Source of the DNA: Forficula auricularia
Lineage: Eukaryota > Arthropoda > Insecta > Dermaptera > Forficulidae
DNA: 64,000 nt
NCBI GenBank assembly: GCA_024734495.1
Contig: JALMQS010000225.1
Span: 19,172,573 to 19,236,572 of the forward strand
Direction: 5' to 3'
In this document: in pieces, positions 46,463 to 56,410 of the stretch
Layout: each line of letters begins with the position of its first letter
How positions within the stretch are numbered: the stretch's first letter is position 1
Notes under the pieces: model-generated
Told to the model about the DNA's origin: nothing
What the model saw: only the letters and a program-made list of their open reading frames with translations
Databases searched by the model: none
Position numbers and translations under genes: made by a program

Positions 46463-46907
46463 CATATCAAATTGTTCCTTTAATTCAAGGGTACAAAGAG
46501 AATTTTTTTCGAGTTTCTTTGACGAAATTATAATTTCCTATATCTATATAAAATATTCTACTCGAAATAAGTATCTATCTATAATCCATTCGAAATTCAA
46601 ATATTTATTTCCTAAAAAAATTCGAAATATGGTCATAAGGGGGGACCATTATCAAATTGTTCCTTTAATTCAAGCGTACAAAGAGAATCTTTATTCGAGT
46701 TTCTTTGACGAAATTATAATTTCCTATATCTATATAAAATATTCTACTCGAAATAAGTATCTATCTATAATCCATTCGAAATTCAAATATTTATTTCCTA
46801 AAAAAATTCGAAATATGGTCATAAGGGAGGACCATTATCAAATTGTTCCTTTAATTCAAGAGTACAAAGAGAATCTTTATTCGAGTTTCTTTGACTCGAA
46901 ATTATAA
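46463..46907 (+). repeat. Tandem repeat, 186-bp unit, about 2.4 copies
   Basis: CAAATTGTTCCTTTAATTCA occurs at 46468, 46653 and 46839 (spacing 185 and 186). 186 is 62 codons, so a stop-free frame in one unit is stop-free in the next; this creates the longest frame of the window (46413-46907, 164 codons). The peptide is Ile/Tyr/Lys/Phe-rich with no known domain, so I do not call it a gene. Confidence 0.85.
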
Positions 46908-47494
46908 TTTCCTATATCTATATAAATCTACTAGAGAAATAAGTATAATCCATTCGAAATTTGCTTTTTCCTATGATAATATTCCTAGAGAATTCTATTG
47001 AAAGCTGACATTGGTGAGCTGAATTACTTCCAATGTTGAATAACATACTAGTATATACCTTCGGAATATAATGATTTAGCCAATAAAATTCTTACAATTT
47101 TTACTGTTATAAAGTATTTTAATTTAACATTATTCATTCTTGTAATAATTCTTCTTCAAGTGCCATACTCGATTCTAAGCTTTGGCTAATAACATGGAAA
47201 GCATCCCCCTATAGATATTTTCCTGGGAAATTATTTACAGGGTTGGCTTCTCGTTGGCTTTCTCTGAATTTATTGAAGTGCCTTGCGATGATAAATAATT
47301 GTTTATAGTGAACCAAGATTTGATTCAGAGTAAACTCAATTCAAATTTGAACTCTCTATCACAGTGCCTCAATATGATTAATAATAATAATTTTAAAAAT
47401 CACTCTTAACATTTTTTAAAATCTCTTAAATTCATAATTAATGATTCCTATTTTAAGAGGGCTTAATTCTAAAAATTTGTAAGTTCAAGTATTT
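46908..47494. other. Spacer
   Basis: Nothing recognised. Confidence 0.35.
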
Positions 47495-47680
47495 TAAGGG
47501 GGTCGGGTTAGGCTAGGGGTTAGCCTACCAGCCTACTAACCAAGTTGACCCGAGTTCGAATCCGACTCGAGGCATCCGGCTAAAATCTGATCCCTGTGTA
47601 GAGACAATTTTTAAAAAAATAATAATAAGTATCGTAAATTGGCTTATGGCTAGAAAGGCCGAAAAGCAAAAAAAAAAGTA
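47495..47680 (+). mobile_element. tRNA-derived SINE
   Basis: An A box (TAGCCTACCAG, 47521-47531, fits TRGYNNANNNG) and a B box (AGTTCGAATCC, 47553-47563) are at tRNA-like spacing. An unrelated body follows (TTGGCTTATGGCTAGAAAGG) and then an A-rich tail (47667-47676). Pol III promoter, body and A-tail is the SINE layout. The head does not fold as a clean tRNA, so a functional tRNA gene is unlikely. Confidence 0.72.
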
Positions 47681-47918
47681 TTTTAAAAAAATTTCAAAAG
47701 TGACTCATACCAATTTGATGAAAAATTTAAGTATACACATTAGACAGGCTATAAATATCACAGAAAGATTCTTAATATAAAAATACCTCTCCTAAAATGA
47801 CCGAGTTAGGTCTGCAGAAAATGCTTTTGCCTGTAAAATGTTTTTTTTATTTAGGTCCAGGCATTATTTTACGATAAGTAATTGTGGTTATTTTTTTAAA
47901 ATTCATTATAAAAAAATT
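47681..47918. other. Spacer
   Basis: Nothing recognised. Confidence 0.35.
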
Positions 47919-47981
47919 GTTCTTTTGATGGTAATCCGAAAGATTCTGTTCGTTCAATCAATGTCATTAGCAATTGACATT
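47919..47981 (+). repeat. 63-bp repeat, copy 2 (partner 45575-45637)
   Basis: Differs from the partner at four positions. Similarity continues weakly upstream into a T-run. Confidence 0.8.
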
Positions 47982-48201
47982 GGAGACGCTGACAAGAAAT
48001 AGGGTTACCTGACTTCAATTATTTATCTCTGACCCAATCAATACTTAAATGGTTATCAATCAATCTTTTCTTCGATATACGAAAATAACAAAAAATATTG
48101 CTTCCATGGTCACTTACCAATGAGATTTCTTATAAATAAAGGTGATGGGTCGGACTTTTCATAATAGCCACTAATAACAGTATTATTAAATATAATAATT
48201 T

Positions 48202-48531
48202 GGGGCAGCCCATAAATTGCGTCACACGAATTTCAAGATTTTTAGACCCCCCCTCCTCAGGAGGAGTCCTGTGGCATATTTCGTCACATTTTCATTAAGC
48301 CCCCCAGTATTGTAACGTCACACTATCACTTTTATACGCTATAACTTAATAATCTTGTAGATATTTCTTTTATAAATTAAACTCAACTAAAGGGTATTAT
48401 ATATTTTAAATTTTCAATTTGACTTTTGTGACACCACAATTTTTAAGATCCCCGGGCCCCCTGTCACATTTTGTCACAAATCTGAGATGGCCCCCTCCTC
48501 TTACTGTGTGTCGTAATTTATGGCCGGCCCC
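48202..48531. mobile_element. MITE with GGGGC(A/C)GCCCATAAATT ends
   Basis: GGGGCAGCCCATAAATTGCG at the left is answered by CGTAATTTATGGCCGGCCCC at the right. Sub-terminal C-rich blocks next to TCACATTTTGTCACA/TTTCGTCACATTTTC occur on both sides. Ends of this kind are widespread in arthropods. I could not read a clear target duplication and leave the superfamily open. Confidence 0.75.
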
Positions 48532-48788
48532 TTAAATGTAACAAGTGTATATTCAGGGGGCGGTCGGAAGAGGCTGTAGCTCCTTCCCCGAGATGTCTTA
48601 TAAAATACTAGAAAGGTATATATTTTTGAAATGATACCTAATCTAATTGTAATGTATCAAAAAAAATTTAATATCATTTTTAAGGTAAAAACTTCTGTCC
48701 TATCTTAAATATAAATGCATACTTTATTGTTGAAAGATTGCAGTCTCTCTCAAGATTACAAGTAAAATAGAACATCAAACTTTTTATC
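48532..48788. other. Spacer
   Basis: Nothing recognised. Confidence 0.35.
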
Positions 48789-48796
48789 CTCTATAT

Positions 48797-49004
48797 CATG
48801 ATCTTCCAAATCCGGCCCTTGAAACTTTTCTATCCGGCCCGCGGCTTCTACAGAATTAATTCACAAATATTCACTATATTAAATATTAATTCCATACAAT
48901 AGCATATTTTTAATATAATTTCTGTATAATATGTTATATCGGGCCTTAGCATAATTTTCAACGTTCACATGTGGCCATATATCTAAAAAGTTTGGGGACC
49001 CCTG
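48797..49004. mobile_element. hAT-type MITE, decayed left end
   Basis: The right end reversed reads CAGGGGTCCCCAAACTTTTT, a classic hAT end. The left end CATGATCTTCCAAATCCGGC matches at about 10 of 15 positions. The flanks CTCTATAT and TTCTATGG share five of eight bases, with TCTAT aligned. Non-coding. Confidence 0.65.
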
Positions 49005-49012
49005 TTCTATGG

Positions 49013-49685
49013 TATCTAGTAAGTTAAATACACTATGTAATGCCAAATTTTAACGAAAATGAGATTAGTGAACTTTATAAATTCAGAAAGGAGGATGGAT
49101 ATCATCAGGCTCGATTACTAGTACTAGTCCTGTTCTGATGATATTCTTTTTCAAATTTCTAGCTAAGGTAAGCTTAGGGAAAAGAAAAATATACCATTCA
49201 GATTACTATATTTCGGAGTAATCTACAAAGATAATATGGCACACTAAAAGTAGAATTTTGGAAAAATCTCAGTTTTAAACAAGCGAAAGTTACAAATTAC
49301 CAAAAATAAAATCGATTTTCGTTTGAGAAACATATAAAATTCATATTTTCTTTAAAAATATATTCCCGAAATTTCAAATAAGTCGAGTAGAGAAGGAGCT
49401 GCCACACATCCTTTAGAGATCCAAAAGACTTTCCATTTCTAGTGGAAATAAAGTCTTGCAGCTCCCGCAATATCTCCCGCAGGCTTCTCCATAAATTTCA
49501 GACGATGGCAAATAATTCGACTTGGATATTGATATCCGCATTTATTAAAAACCACGGTCTTGAGATCGTCTTTCCTAAGTAATAAACAATCTCAAGTGGT
49601 TTTATTTTATTAAAGATTAAGAAAGAACGATCTAATATTCATGCTAACTCTATCTTGATTTATAGTATAGGTAATATTTGGGGCT
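49013..49685. other. Spacer
   Basis: A small duplication of GATGGATATCATCAGG/CTGATGATATTC type is seen near 49091-49145. Otherwise nothing. Confidence 0.35.
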
Positions 49686-50659
49686 TCCACGCCAAATCAG
49701 ACGGTTTTAAAAATTTTAATTTTTGATTTCCTTCATTTTTTGACATTTTTAAGTATCGATCAAAAAACTCTTCCTGGTAAATTTTGAAATTTTTTGATCA
49801 CCGGCTTAAAAGATATCTAATTTCGGTTTTTCGCTCATAACTTCTTCAAAAATGGTCCAAATCAAATATTTTTTTTTGAAATTTTTGTTTTTTTACATAC
49901 TTTTTAGAAAAAAAATTATTTAAAGTGTTTTTTTATTCGATTTTTGAGTTTGAAAATTTTAATCTTGTTTTTGAAACTGTATGTAATCTTCGATTTTTTT
50001 TCATAATTTTTTTATTTTAAACTTCTATTCATTCTAGAAATTTTAAGACTGGGTTGATAGTGGGCCAATGATAATTACTATTTTTTTTTCAATTTTTGAT
50101 TTTGATTTTATTTCAACAAACTAAAATACTATTTATTTTAAACACCTGTTGACGATAAAAATCAATTCAAAATAACTAAAAAAAGAGAGCTCAATACCAA
50201 AAAGTGGTTTTAATAATGGTTAATTGAGAGTAAAATTTTTTCGAAATATTCAAAAATCCAAAAAAAAATAGTAATTATCATAGGACCACTATCAACCCGG
50301 CTTAAAATTTGTAGAATGAATAGAAGTTTATAACAAAAAATTATCAAAAAGAAATCGAAGACTAGATACATACAGTTTCAAAAACAAGATTAAAATTTTC
50401 AAACTCAAAAATCACATATAAAAACACTTTAAATAATTGTTTGTATTTTTTTCTAAAAAGTGTGTAGTAAAACAAAATTTTGAATTTTGACCATTTTTGA
50501 AGAAGTTATGAGCAAAAAATAGAAATTCGATATCTTTAAAACCGGTGATCAAAAAAATTTCAAAATTTACCAGGAAGAGTTGCTTGATGGATACTAAAAA
50601 ATGTCAAAAAATGAAGGAAATCAAAAATTAAATTTTTTCAAACCCCGATTTGGCGTGGA
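49686..50659. mobile_element. Long-TIR foldback element, arms of about 450 bp
   Basis: TCCACGCCAAATC at the left end is answered by GATTTGGCGTGGA at the right. Inversion continues inward almost to the centre (TCTTCCTGGTAAATTTTGAA against CAAAATTTACCAGGAAGAG; CATAACTTCTTCAAAAATGG against CCATTTTTGAAGAAGTTATG; TAGTGGGCCAATGATAATTA against TAATTATCATAGGACCACTA). Arms are diverged by substitutions and small indels. No transposase frame. Confidence 0.85.
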
Positions 50660-51793
50660 ATGCACCATTTATAAAACAACATTATTTTATTCTTATTGAC
50701 CACAACTTATTTACTTCCGGTAAGGTGATTGAGCCAAGACTTCTTACATATGATAACATATATTATTGTTAATCTTTTAGGAAGTAATTAAACGACTTTT
50801 TTTAATCTCTTTAGATTTTCTATTTTCACTTCTGCCCATTTTCTGCTCTAACAGTCTCAGCACACTTATTTACTTAAGACCTTTTCTAACGAGTCAAGCA
50901 CACACAAATGTGTATCATTATTCATTGGATGATTATTTGTTTGATCTATTCTTGACTGATCATTTTCCTCATTAGAAACAGACGGAATTTAATAAATGCC
51001 AGTTCAATGCTATCTAAATATTTGTTGAAAGAGAAAAGTAAGAGTGAAAAGGGATTGAAGTGAAGTGCGGCCAATCCAAATGACAGCGTTTTTTACCGGA
51101 AGCTTGATTGAGCAGAAAATAAAAACATGTGTAATAATTTTTATTTAAAAAGAAAATTAGTGAGAAATAAATTAGTTATCACAAAATATATTTTATACTA
51201 ATCTAAAAATGAAAAATAATTTTATAAGAGAATATTAAAGTATAACAAAAAAAATTAAAAATTTATTTTTATACTTTCACTAGAAAAGGAACCATTTTTA
51301 TAAAAAAATTTGTTCAGGTAAAAAAATCTAATTACTATTTTTAAAAGATTAATTCCTTTTTTGGTCTAGTTTTTTTAAATGAATGTTTTTTCTGTTTTTA
51401 TGTGCATAGGTAACAACTGTACTTTTCCGGTTTTCTACTAACATACAATTTATGTTTATTGATTTATTTCTTTTAATGGTAAGAATGCAATAAGGTCCAA
51501 CAAATTGGCTCTCGCAATAGAGAAAAAAAAGAGGCGATTATTATTATGTAACAATCTAATAGTCCATCTATAAAATCTGAATACTCATATCTTCCATAAT
51601 CAATGATCTTTGACGTCAAAGAAGGTTAGTTTTTGTACAAAAGTGTAGTACAAGAAAGTTCAAATTACTTTAATTAATTAGCAATACAATAGGAATAGGT
51701 AAATTCTTTGAAGAAATACAGGGGATATGAAGTGGACTCTAAGGTACCTGTATAGCCGGATCTTAAAAGTTAAAGATTGGCGAACTTGGGTAA
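50660..51793. other. AT-rich spacer
   Basis: Nothing recognised. Confidence 0.35.
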
Positions 51794-52016
51794 GTTAGAA
51801 ATAAAAAATGAGTTTCTATCTCCAGCAATCATAGTGATAAACGTAATTATGAATCTGTTTGCTCGATTTGTCTCTAATTTGACTGAGAAAGTACCTATGT
51901 TGTATGTTAGAAATAAAAAATGAGTTTTCATCTCCAGGAATCATAGTGATAAATGTAATAATGAATCCCTTTGTTCGATTTGTTTCTAATTTGACTGAGA
52001 AAGTATGTTGTGTGTT
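51794..52016. repeat. Tandem duplication, period 112 bp
   Basis: GTTAGAAATAAAAAATGAGT begins at 51794 and 51906. Both units run through CTCGATTTGTCTCTAATTTG or TTCGATTTGTTTCTAATTTG to GACTGAGAAAGTA. Confidence 0.8.
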
Positions 52017-53494
52017 TAAAAATAGTATATTTAGCGTAAGAGACTTAATGGTGGTTTATTGACGTTTCCTTATTAGAACGAATTCCATGGTAGTATATAT
52101 AAAAAAGAGAAATTGCGGAAACGTTTATTCGGATATAGATATAGAATTGAAGGTGTTGGACAATGCAGAATCTTCTATGAATATTAGAACTTGTTTTGAA
52201 TTGCATCTGGACTGACTCGGAGCCGCATCTCCTCTATTGTGGCTAGTAAACAATTTTTTTAGTAAAAAATAAAAATAAAAATCTCAGTAAAACCAATGAA
52301 AAATCGTTTCCTGCATTTTTAAACGGCTAGTTATAAAGCTAAAGAACCCAAAATCTAATCAATTCTCTGCATTAAAAATAAGAACATTTTGCCATGGAAA
52401 CTAAGTTTAAATGACTTTCTGTTCTTAAATTATCTTGGGTATCAGAATCCAGAAAGAAACACAAACATACAAACCAGAAACAGATAGAAAAGAACAATAT
52501 TTTATACATTAATTCTTCGATGAAGAACCAAGTATATAGTTTTCATATTTTTTATCCTTTAAATTTTTTAACATTTTAAAATTATTTGTCAAATAATCAT
52601 AGCATAATTTTTTTGTCTATTTAAAAAAATTGCAAGGTTCTAGAATAGTTAGCTAGCTCATTATTTAAAATCATAAACATTGAAGAATAGTTTTATAAAT
52701 TTCAGATTTTACACTCCAGTATAGTCATATTTCCACTTCTACACACATATTGTTGCTATCTTATTTGTTTTCATCTTTAGGGGGTTGAAAAAATCATACC
52801 TTCTATTTTGAATTGATTAATCAATTCATGTGAGATGATGCATGGACATGTTTGGCACCTGGTTTTTATAAAGAAAACGAATTTTAAAAATGCAATAATA
52901 CTGGCAAGTGGGTTACTTAAAAATTTGGATAGGTTAATTAATTAATGAAAAAAGATTAGAAATTTTTATTTTGCTATAAATACCAAACCAAGGCATAATT
53001 TGTTTTCATTTTTTATTAAATGTTGTAAAGATGTAAAAAAAAGAATTCGGATACTTAAATGAAAATTCCTAAATTTTTTCAAAAGAGAGAAACCTATTTT
53101 CACCGTTGAGTGTATTAAGTTATAATATATTATACTTCACTTTTTAAAGTTAGAAAAAAAATTTAACCTTTAAGTCTGATTGACCTTTAAAAAGAAAATA
53201 GAGGGAAGAATATTAAGTACAGTAATAATGATATTTATGATATTCCCAAAGGGAGGAGTTATTCGGGCGGATAACGAGATTTTTATATGATGTGTATTCT
53301 TTATTAAAAGGATACGTTTTCTATTTTTCATTTCGTTAAATACAATATGAAAATAACGTGTCATTTTTTTTCATTTTAATAGCTTTCGAACTCTTGACAA
53401 TTTTGGCAAGTATGAAATCAGTTTTAAGGCTAGTTATGGGCATGGTAGGCGGAAACGCTTCACTCTCGACCAGACTGGTTTACAATATTGAATT
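52017..53494. other. Spacer with old dispersed repeat, copy 4 (about 52290-52510)
   Basis: TTTTTAAACGGCTAGTTATA, AAAATCTAATCAATTCTCTG, ACATTTTGCCATGG and ATCCAGAAAGAAACAC follow the 35555 family order. The rest is AT-rich. Confidence 0.4.
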
Positions 53495-54065
53495 AAATTT
53501 AATAATTTAGATAAATTATTATAAAAAATCAAATTGTTCCCAGTAGAAAATTTAAGATTTCTAAATAAAATACAATACATTATCAACTACAGGATATAAA
53601 AATCAGAAGTCTTAGGAATGAGTTTTATTACATATCAGAAGGGTTTATGTCATCTCCTTGGAAATTGAACCCGAGTGCCAAAAATGATATCTTGTCCTCC
53701 GAGCAATAATTCAACCCTTCTGATCTGTAATAAAATTCCTCCCTAAGACTTCGGATTCAATAGTTGATAATATATTGTATTTTCTTTACTTTGGATCTGA
53801 AGTCTTAGGGATGAGTTTTATTATATATCAGAAGGGTTGAATTACTCCCGAACCGATCGCCTCGGTGGACAAGATATCATTTTGGCACTCGCGTTCAATT
53901 TCCAAGGAGATGAAATAAACCTTTCTGATATGTAAAAAAACTCAATAAGACTTCGGATTTTCATATGCTGTAGTTGATAATCTATTGTATTTTCTTTAGA
54001 AATCTTAAATTTGCTACTGGGGAGATATTTAATTTTTATAATAATTTATCTTAATTATTAAATAT
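53495..54065. mobile_element. Compound palindrome carrying two tRNA-like heads
   Basis: The outer arms (53495-53611 with 53965-54065) are inverted copies. Inside are two smaller palindromes, 53612-53752 and 53798-53960, each with arms GAAGTCTTAGG(A/G)ATGAG around a core containing CCTTGGAAATTGAACCCGAG or its inverse. The core, read on the plus strand at 53830-53905, has a GCCTCGGTGG stretch and a GCGTTCAATTTCC B-box-like stretch. It resembles inverted dimers of a tRNA-derived SINE. Confidence 0.55.
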
Positions 54066-54155
54066 AAAACTAAAGATTTGAGCGTCTTTTTTTTGAAAAT
54101 AGTTGGAATGTTTTTCAAAAACTCAGCTTGGGTTAAAAACCAATGTATAGTATAT

Positions 54156-54365
54156 TAAGAGAGAAAGAATTTAATTTTTTAGGACAAAATATAGGATCTT
54201 AGTAGAAATATTTTTATATTGTGATATCAGAGGGGATTCATTCCCTCAGGAGTTGAACCTGAGAACTAACAAGCTTTCCGGGCAGATGGCTCAACCCTCG
54301 AGACAAAAAATATTTCTACTAAAATCCTAGATTTTGTCCTAAAAATTAAATTCTTTCTCTCTCAA
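54156..54365 (-). mobile_element. Snapback tRNA-like element, relative of 58435-58602
   Basis: Minus strand: GGGTTGAGCCATCTGCCCGG then CTCAGGTTCAACTCCTGAG, a tRNA T-arm-like stem and loop with a GGTTCAACTCC B box. The tail AAAATATTTCTACTAAAATC...TTTGTCCTAAAAATTAAATT is found in both directions around the head, giving a palindrome. Confidence 0.62.
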
Positions 54366-55344
54366 TTATTAAATTTAATTCAAGATTGTGACAAAAAATT
54401 TAAGGGTTATAAATTATTATTTTTATATATTTATTTTATGTTGTATGCTTTATATGTGCAAGGCGTGCACTTGCATTTTTATGTCGTGTGGTCGTTTTGT
54501 AAAATAAACATAAATTAGATTGTGTAATAGACTCCGAGGTTAAAAAAGGAATATACATATCGATACATTCATATAGGTTGTATGAATATAAATAAATTGT
54601 ATAAATATGGAAAAAATAATAAATAACTATGGTAATGAATAGACCATCTCTAATGACTTGCATATTTGGAGGAGAGTTATAATTATTATCATTGTACATA
54701 AATAAAGCTATTTCATTAAAAGATATTAATGTCAATCAAATTTATGCAGGTGTGTCAAGGACTGATCAGGATCAGAGACAATCCTTTCTTAGGAAATTTC
54801 CATTCATGAACGATTGATTCATATATAAAAGGGTTCGCGTGTTATCTATTATCAATGTAAATAGCTTTCATAACGCGGAATCAAGTAATAGCGTTGTTTT
54901 CTCACACATAAATTGATGTCACATAAAGTATGACAGCCAGCCCCCGAGGGGTTCACATATTATGGATGATGGATGGATGTAAACAGCTGTTGTAATATAT
55001 CCAATTTACATTAGTTTTAGTTTATTCTTTATATTTTCATCATCATTATAAAATATACAATCGCAAGACTGGTTTGACGTAACTATTCTCTTCCATTCGA
55101 ACATATTCCATTTCAGATCTTTCATTTCTAGAAGTTCACATCCAATATTCTTCATTGTATGGGGAAAACATTATAATCTTGATTTTCCTCTCCGCCCTTT
55201 TCTTTTCTTCTTCACCCGTTTAAAATATTTCGGAACAATGTCTCATCATGTGCCTAATCATCGGAACCCTACTATTTTTTGGCAAAGCTTTTTTTAGACA
55301 TATCAAATCAGAGGAAAAAAGTAATCAATTAAACGGTGTGTTAA
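54366..55344. other. Spacer with a TATA-like string and a LINE-like patch
   Basis: TATATAAAAG is at 54822-54831 with no supported gene downstream. From 55037 to about 55250, GCAAGACTGGTTTGACGTAA and CTCTTCCATTCGAACATATT resemble the repeat at 56970-57075. Confidence 0.35.
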
Positions 55345-55354
55345 ATCATACAAT

Positions 55355-55402
55355 CAATCGCAACGTTTCGCTAATTTATTGTAGCTTCATCAGGCTCTAT
55401 AC
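55355..55402 (-). ncRNA. Hammerhead-like motif, left outer arm
   Basis: Minus strand: CUGAUGA (55393-55387), one A, GCU...AGC helix II, GAAAC (55369-55365), GUU. The core is intact; helix I is weaker than in the right arm. Confidence 0.45.
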
Positions 55403-55474
55403 AAAAAATAAATACAATTGAATCAGTGACAATCATTAAAACTAACCCAGTCATTCATATATTTACCTTGATCA

Positions 55475-55785
55475 CATTAATAATTAGTAGAGATTGTGGT
55501 GTTGGTGCAAGGTGAAACATCTTTAATAAAGATAAGAGTAAATAAATATTATATTTAATATTGATTTACTATGAGTTATGGATACTAGGTCACTTATTTC
55601 ACATTAAAATTAAAAAATGAAAAGATATAAAATTTTTTTTTCTTTTTCAATATATATATTTCGGGCTATCAACCCATCTTCAGGAAATACAGAAAGTTTT
55701 TTTAATTTTAATGTGAAATAAGTGACCTAGTATCCTTAACTCATAGTAAATCAATATTAAATATAATATTTATTTACTCTTATCT
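55475..55785. mobile_element. Palindromic element with TTGATCA direct repeats, relative of 4617-4775
   Basis: TTGATCA lies on both sides (55468-55474, 55786-55792), a possible 7-bp target duplication. The arms of about 75 bp (55544-55617, 55697-55772) include GATTTACTATGAGTTATGGA and inverse. The loop contains a hammerhead-like motif on the minus strand. Confidence 0.65.
55648..55700 (-). ncRNA. Hammerhead-like motif in the loop of the 55475 element
   Basis: Minus strand: CUGAAGA (55683-55677), one U, helix II GGG/CCC with a UUGAUAG loop, GAAA (55662-55659), then a UA run. UUUC before the core can pair with GAAA after it to begin helix I. The cleavage triplet is uncertain (AUU or AUA). Confidence 0.4.
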
Positions 55786-55854
55786 TTGATCAAATTATTT
55801 TCAAACACTTTGTCATTCAATTTTGTCTTGCCATTTAGAATAGGTATATATGAT

Positions 55855-56244
55855 GCAGTAAAAACTCGTTTTTAGTAAGAACGTTCTTACTAGTTAAAAC
55901 GCTTTTCACTGAATACCTTTGTGGCAATTAGAATTTACTGATGTTGGTTGAGTTTGGTCCAAAGGTCTAGAATCTTCATTTTTTGTCCTTCCGCCTCATT
56001 TTAAGTGTTTATTTATTGTCAAAAATTAACTTTGCTTCTAATGAAGATGTAATTTTTGACATTTTCGTTCAAAATTTTTTAAAAATAAACACTTAAAATG
56101 AGACGGAAGGTCAAAAATGAAGATTCTAGACCTTTGGACCAAACTCAACCAACATCAGTAAATTCTAATTGCCACAAATGTATTCAGTGAAACTCGTTTT
56201 AACTAATAAGAACCCGTTCTTACTAAAAAACTGGTCTTTACTGC
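55855..56244. mobile_element. Snapback MITE, same family as 10688-11073
   Basis: GCAGTAAAAACTCG at the left is answered by GGTCTTTACTGC at the right. ATACCTTTGTGGCAATTAGA, TTGGTTGAGTTTGGTCCAAA and CTTCCGCCTCATTTTAAGTG recur inverted. About 390 bp, matching the 10.7-kb copy. Confidence 0.78.
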
Positions 56245-56344
56245 CACATATATAAGTAAATGTATTCTGAATATTATATATATAATATATGTATTCTCTA
56301 AATGGCAAGACAAAATTAAATGACAAAGTGTTTGAAAATAATTT

Positions 56345-56396
56345 GATCAAGAGCCTGATGAAGCTTCAATAAATTAGCGAAACGTTGCGATTGGTC
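56345..56396 (+). ncRNA. Hammerhead-like ribozyme motif, right outer arm, strong helix I
   Basis: GATCAAGAGC (56345-56354) pairs with GCGATTGGTC (56387-56396): two pairs, a tandem A.G/G.A internal loop, then six pairs including one wobble. CUGAUGA (56355-56361), one A, GCU (56363-56365) with AGC (56376-56378), GAAAC (56379-56383), GUU (56384-56386). All invariant core bases are present. Confidence 0.58.
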
Positions 56397-56410
56397 ATAT
56401 GATTAACACG

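Larger units (their letters stand above)
55345..56410. mobile_element. Composite foldback locus with nested insertions
   Basis: The outer arms (55355-55397 with 56350-56396) and middle arms (55786-55845 with 56297-56350) are continuous on the right. On the left they are separated by another element, 55475-55785. A third palindrome, 55855-56244, fills the centre. The order of events is outer foldback first, insertions later. The outer arms hold hammerhead-like motifs, one on each strand. Confidence 0.72.

Noticed and set aside
47495..47600. Functional tRNA gene
   Set aside because: The boxes fit, but the cloverleaf does not close, and a SINE body and A-tail follow.
54822..54831. TATA-box promoter (TATATAAAAG)
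   Set aside because: No open frame, start-site motif or transcript support downstream; such strings are expected in AT-rich DNA.
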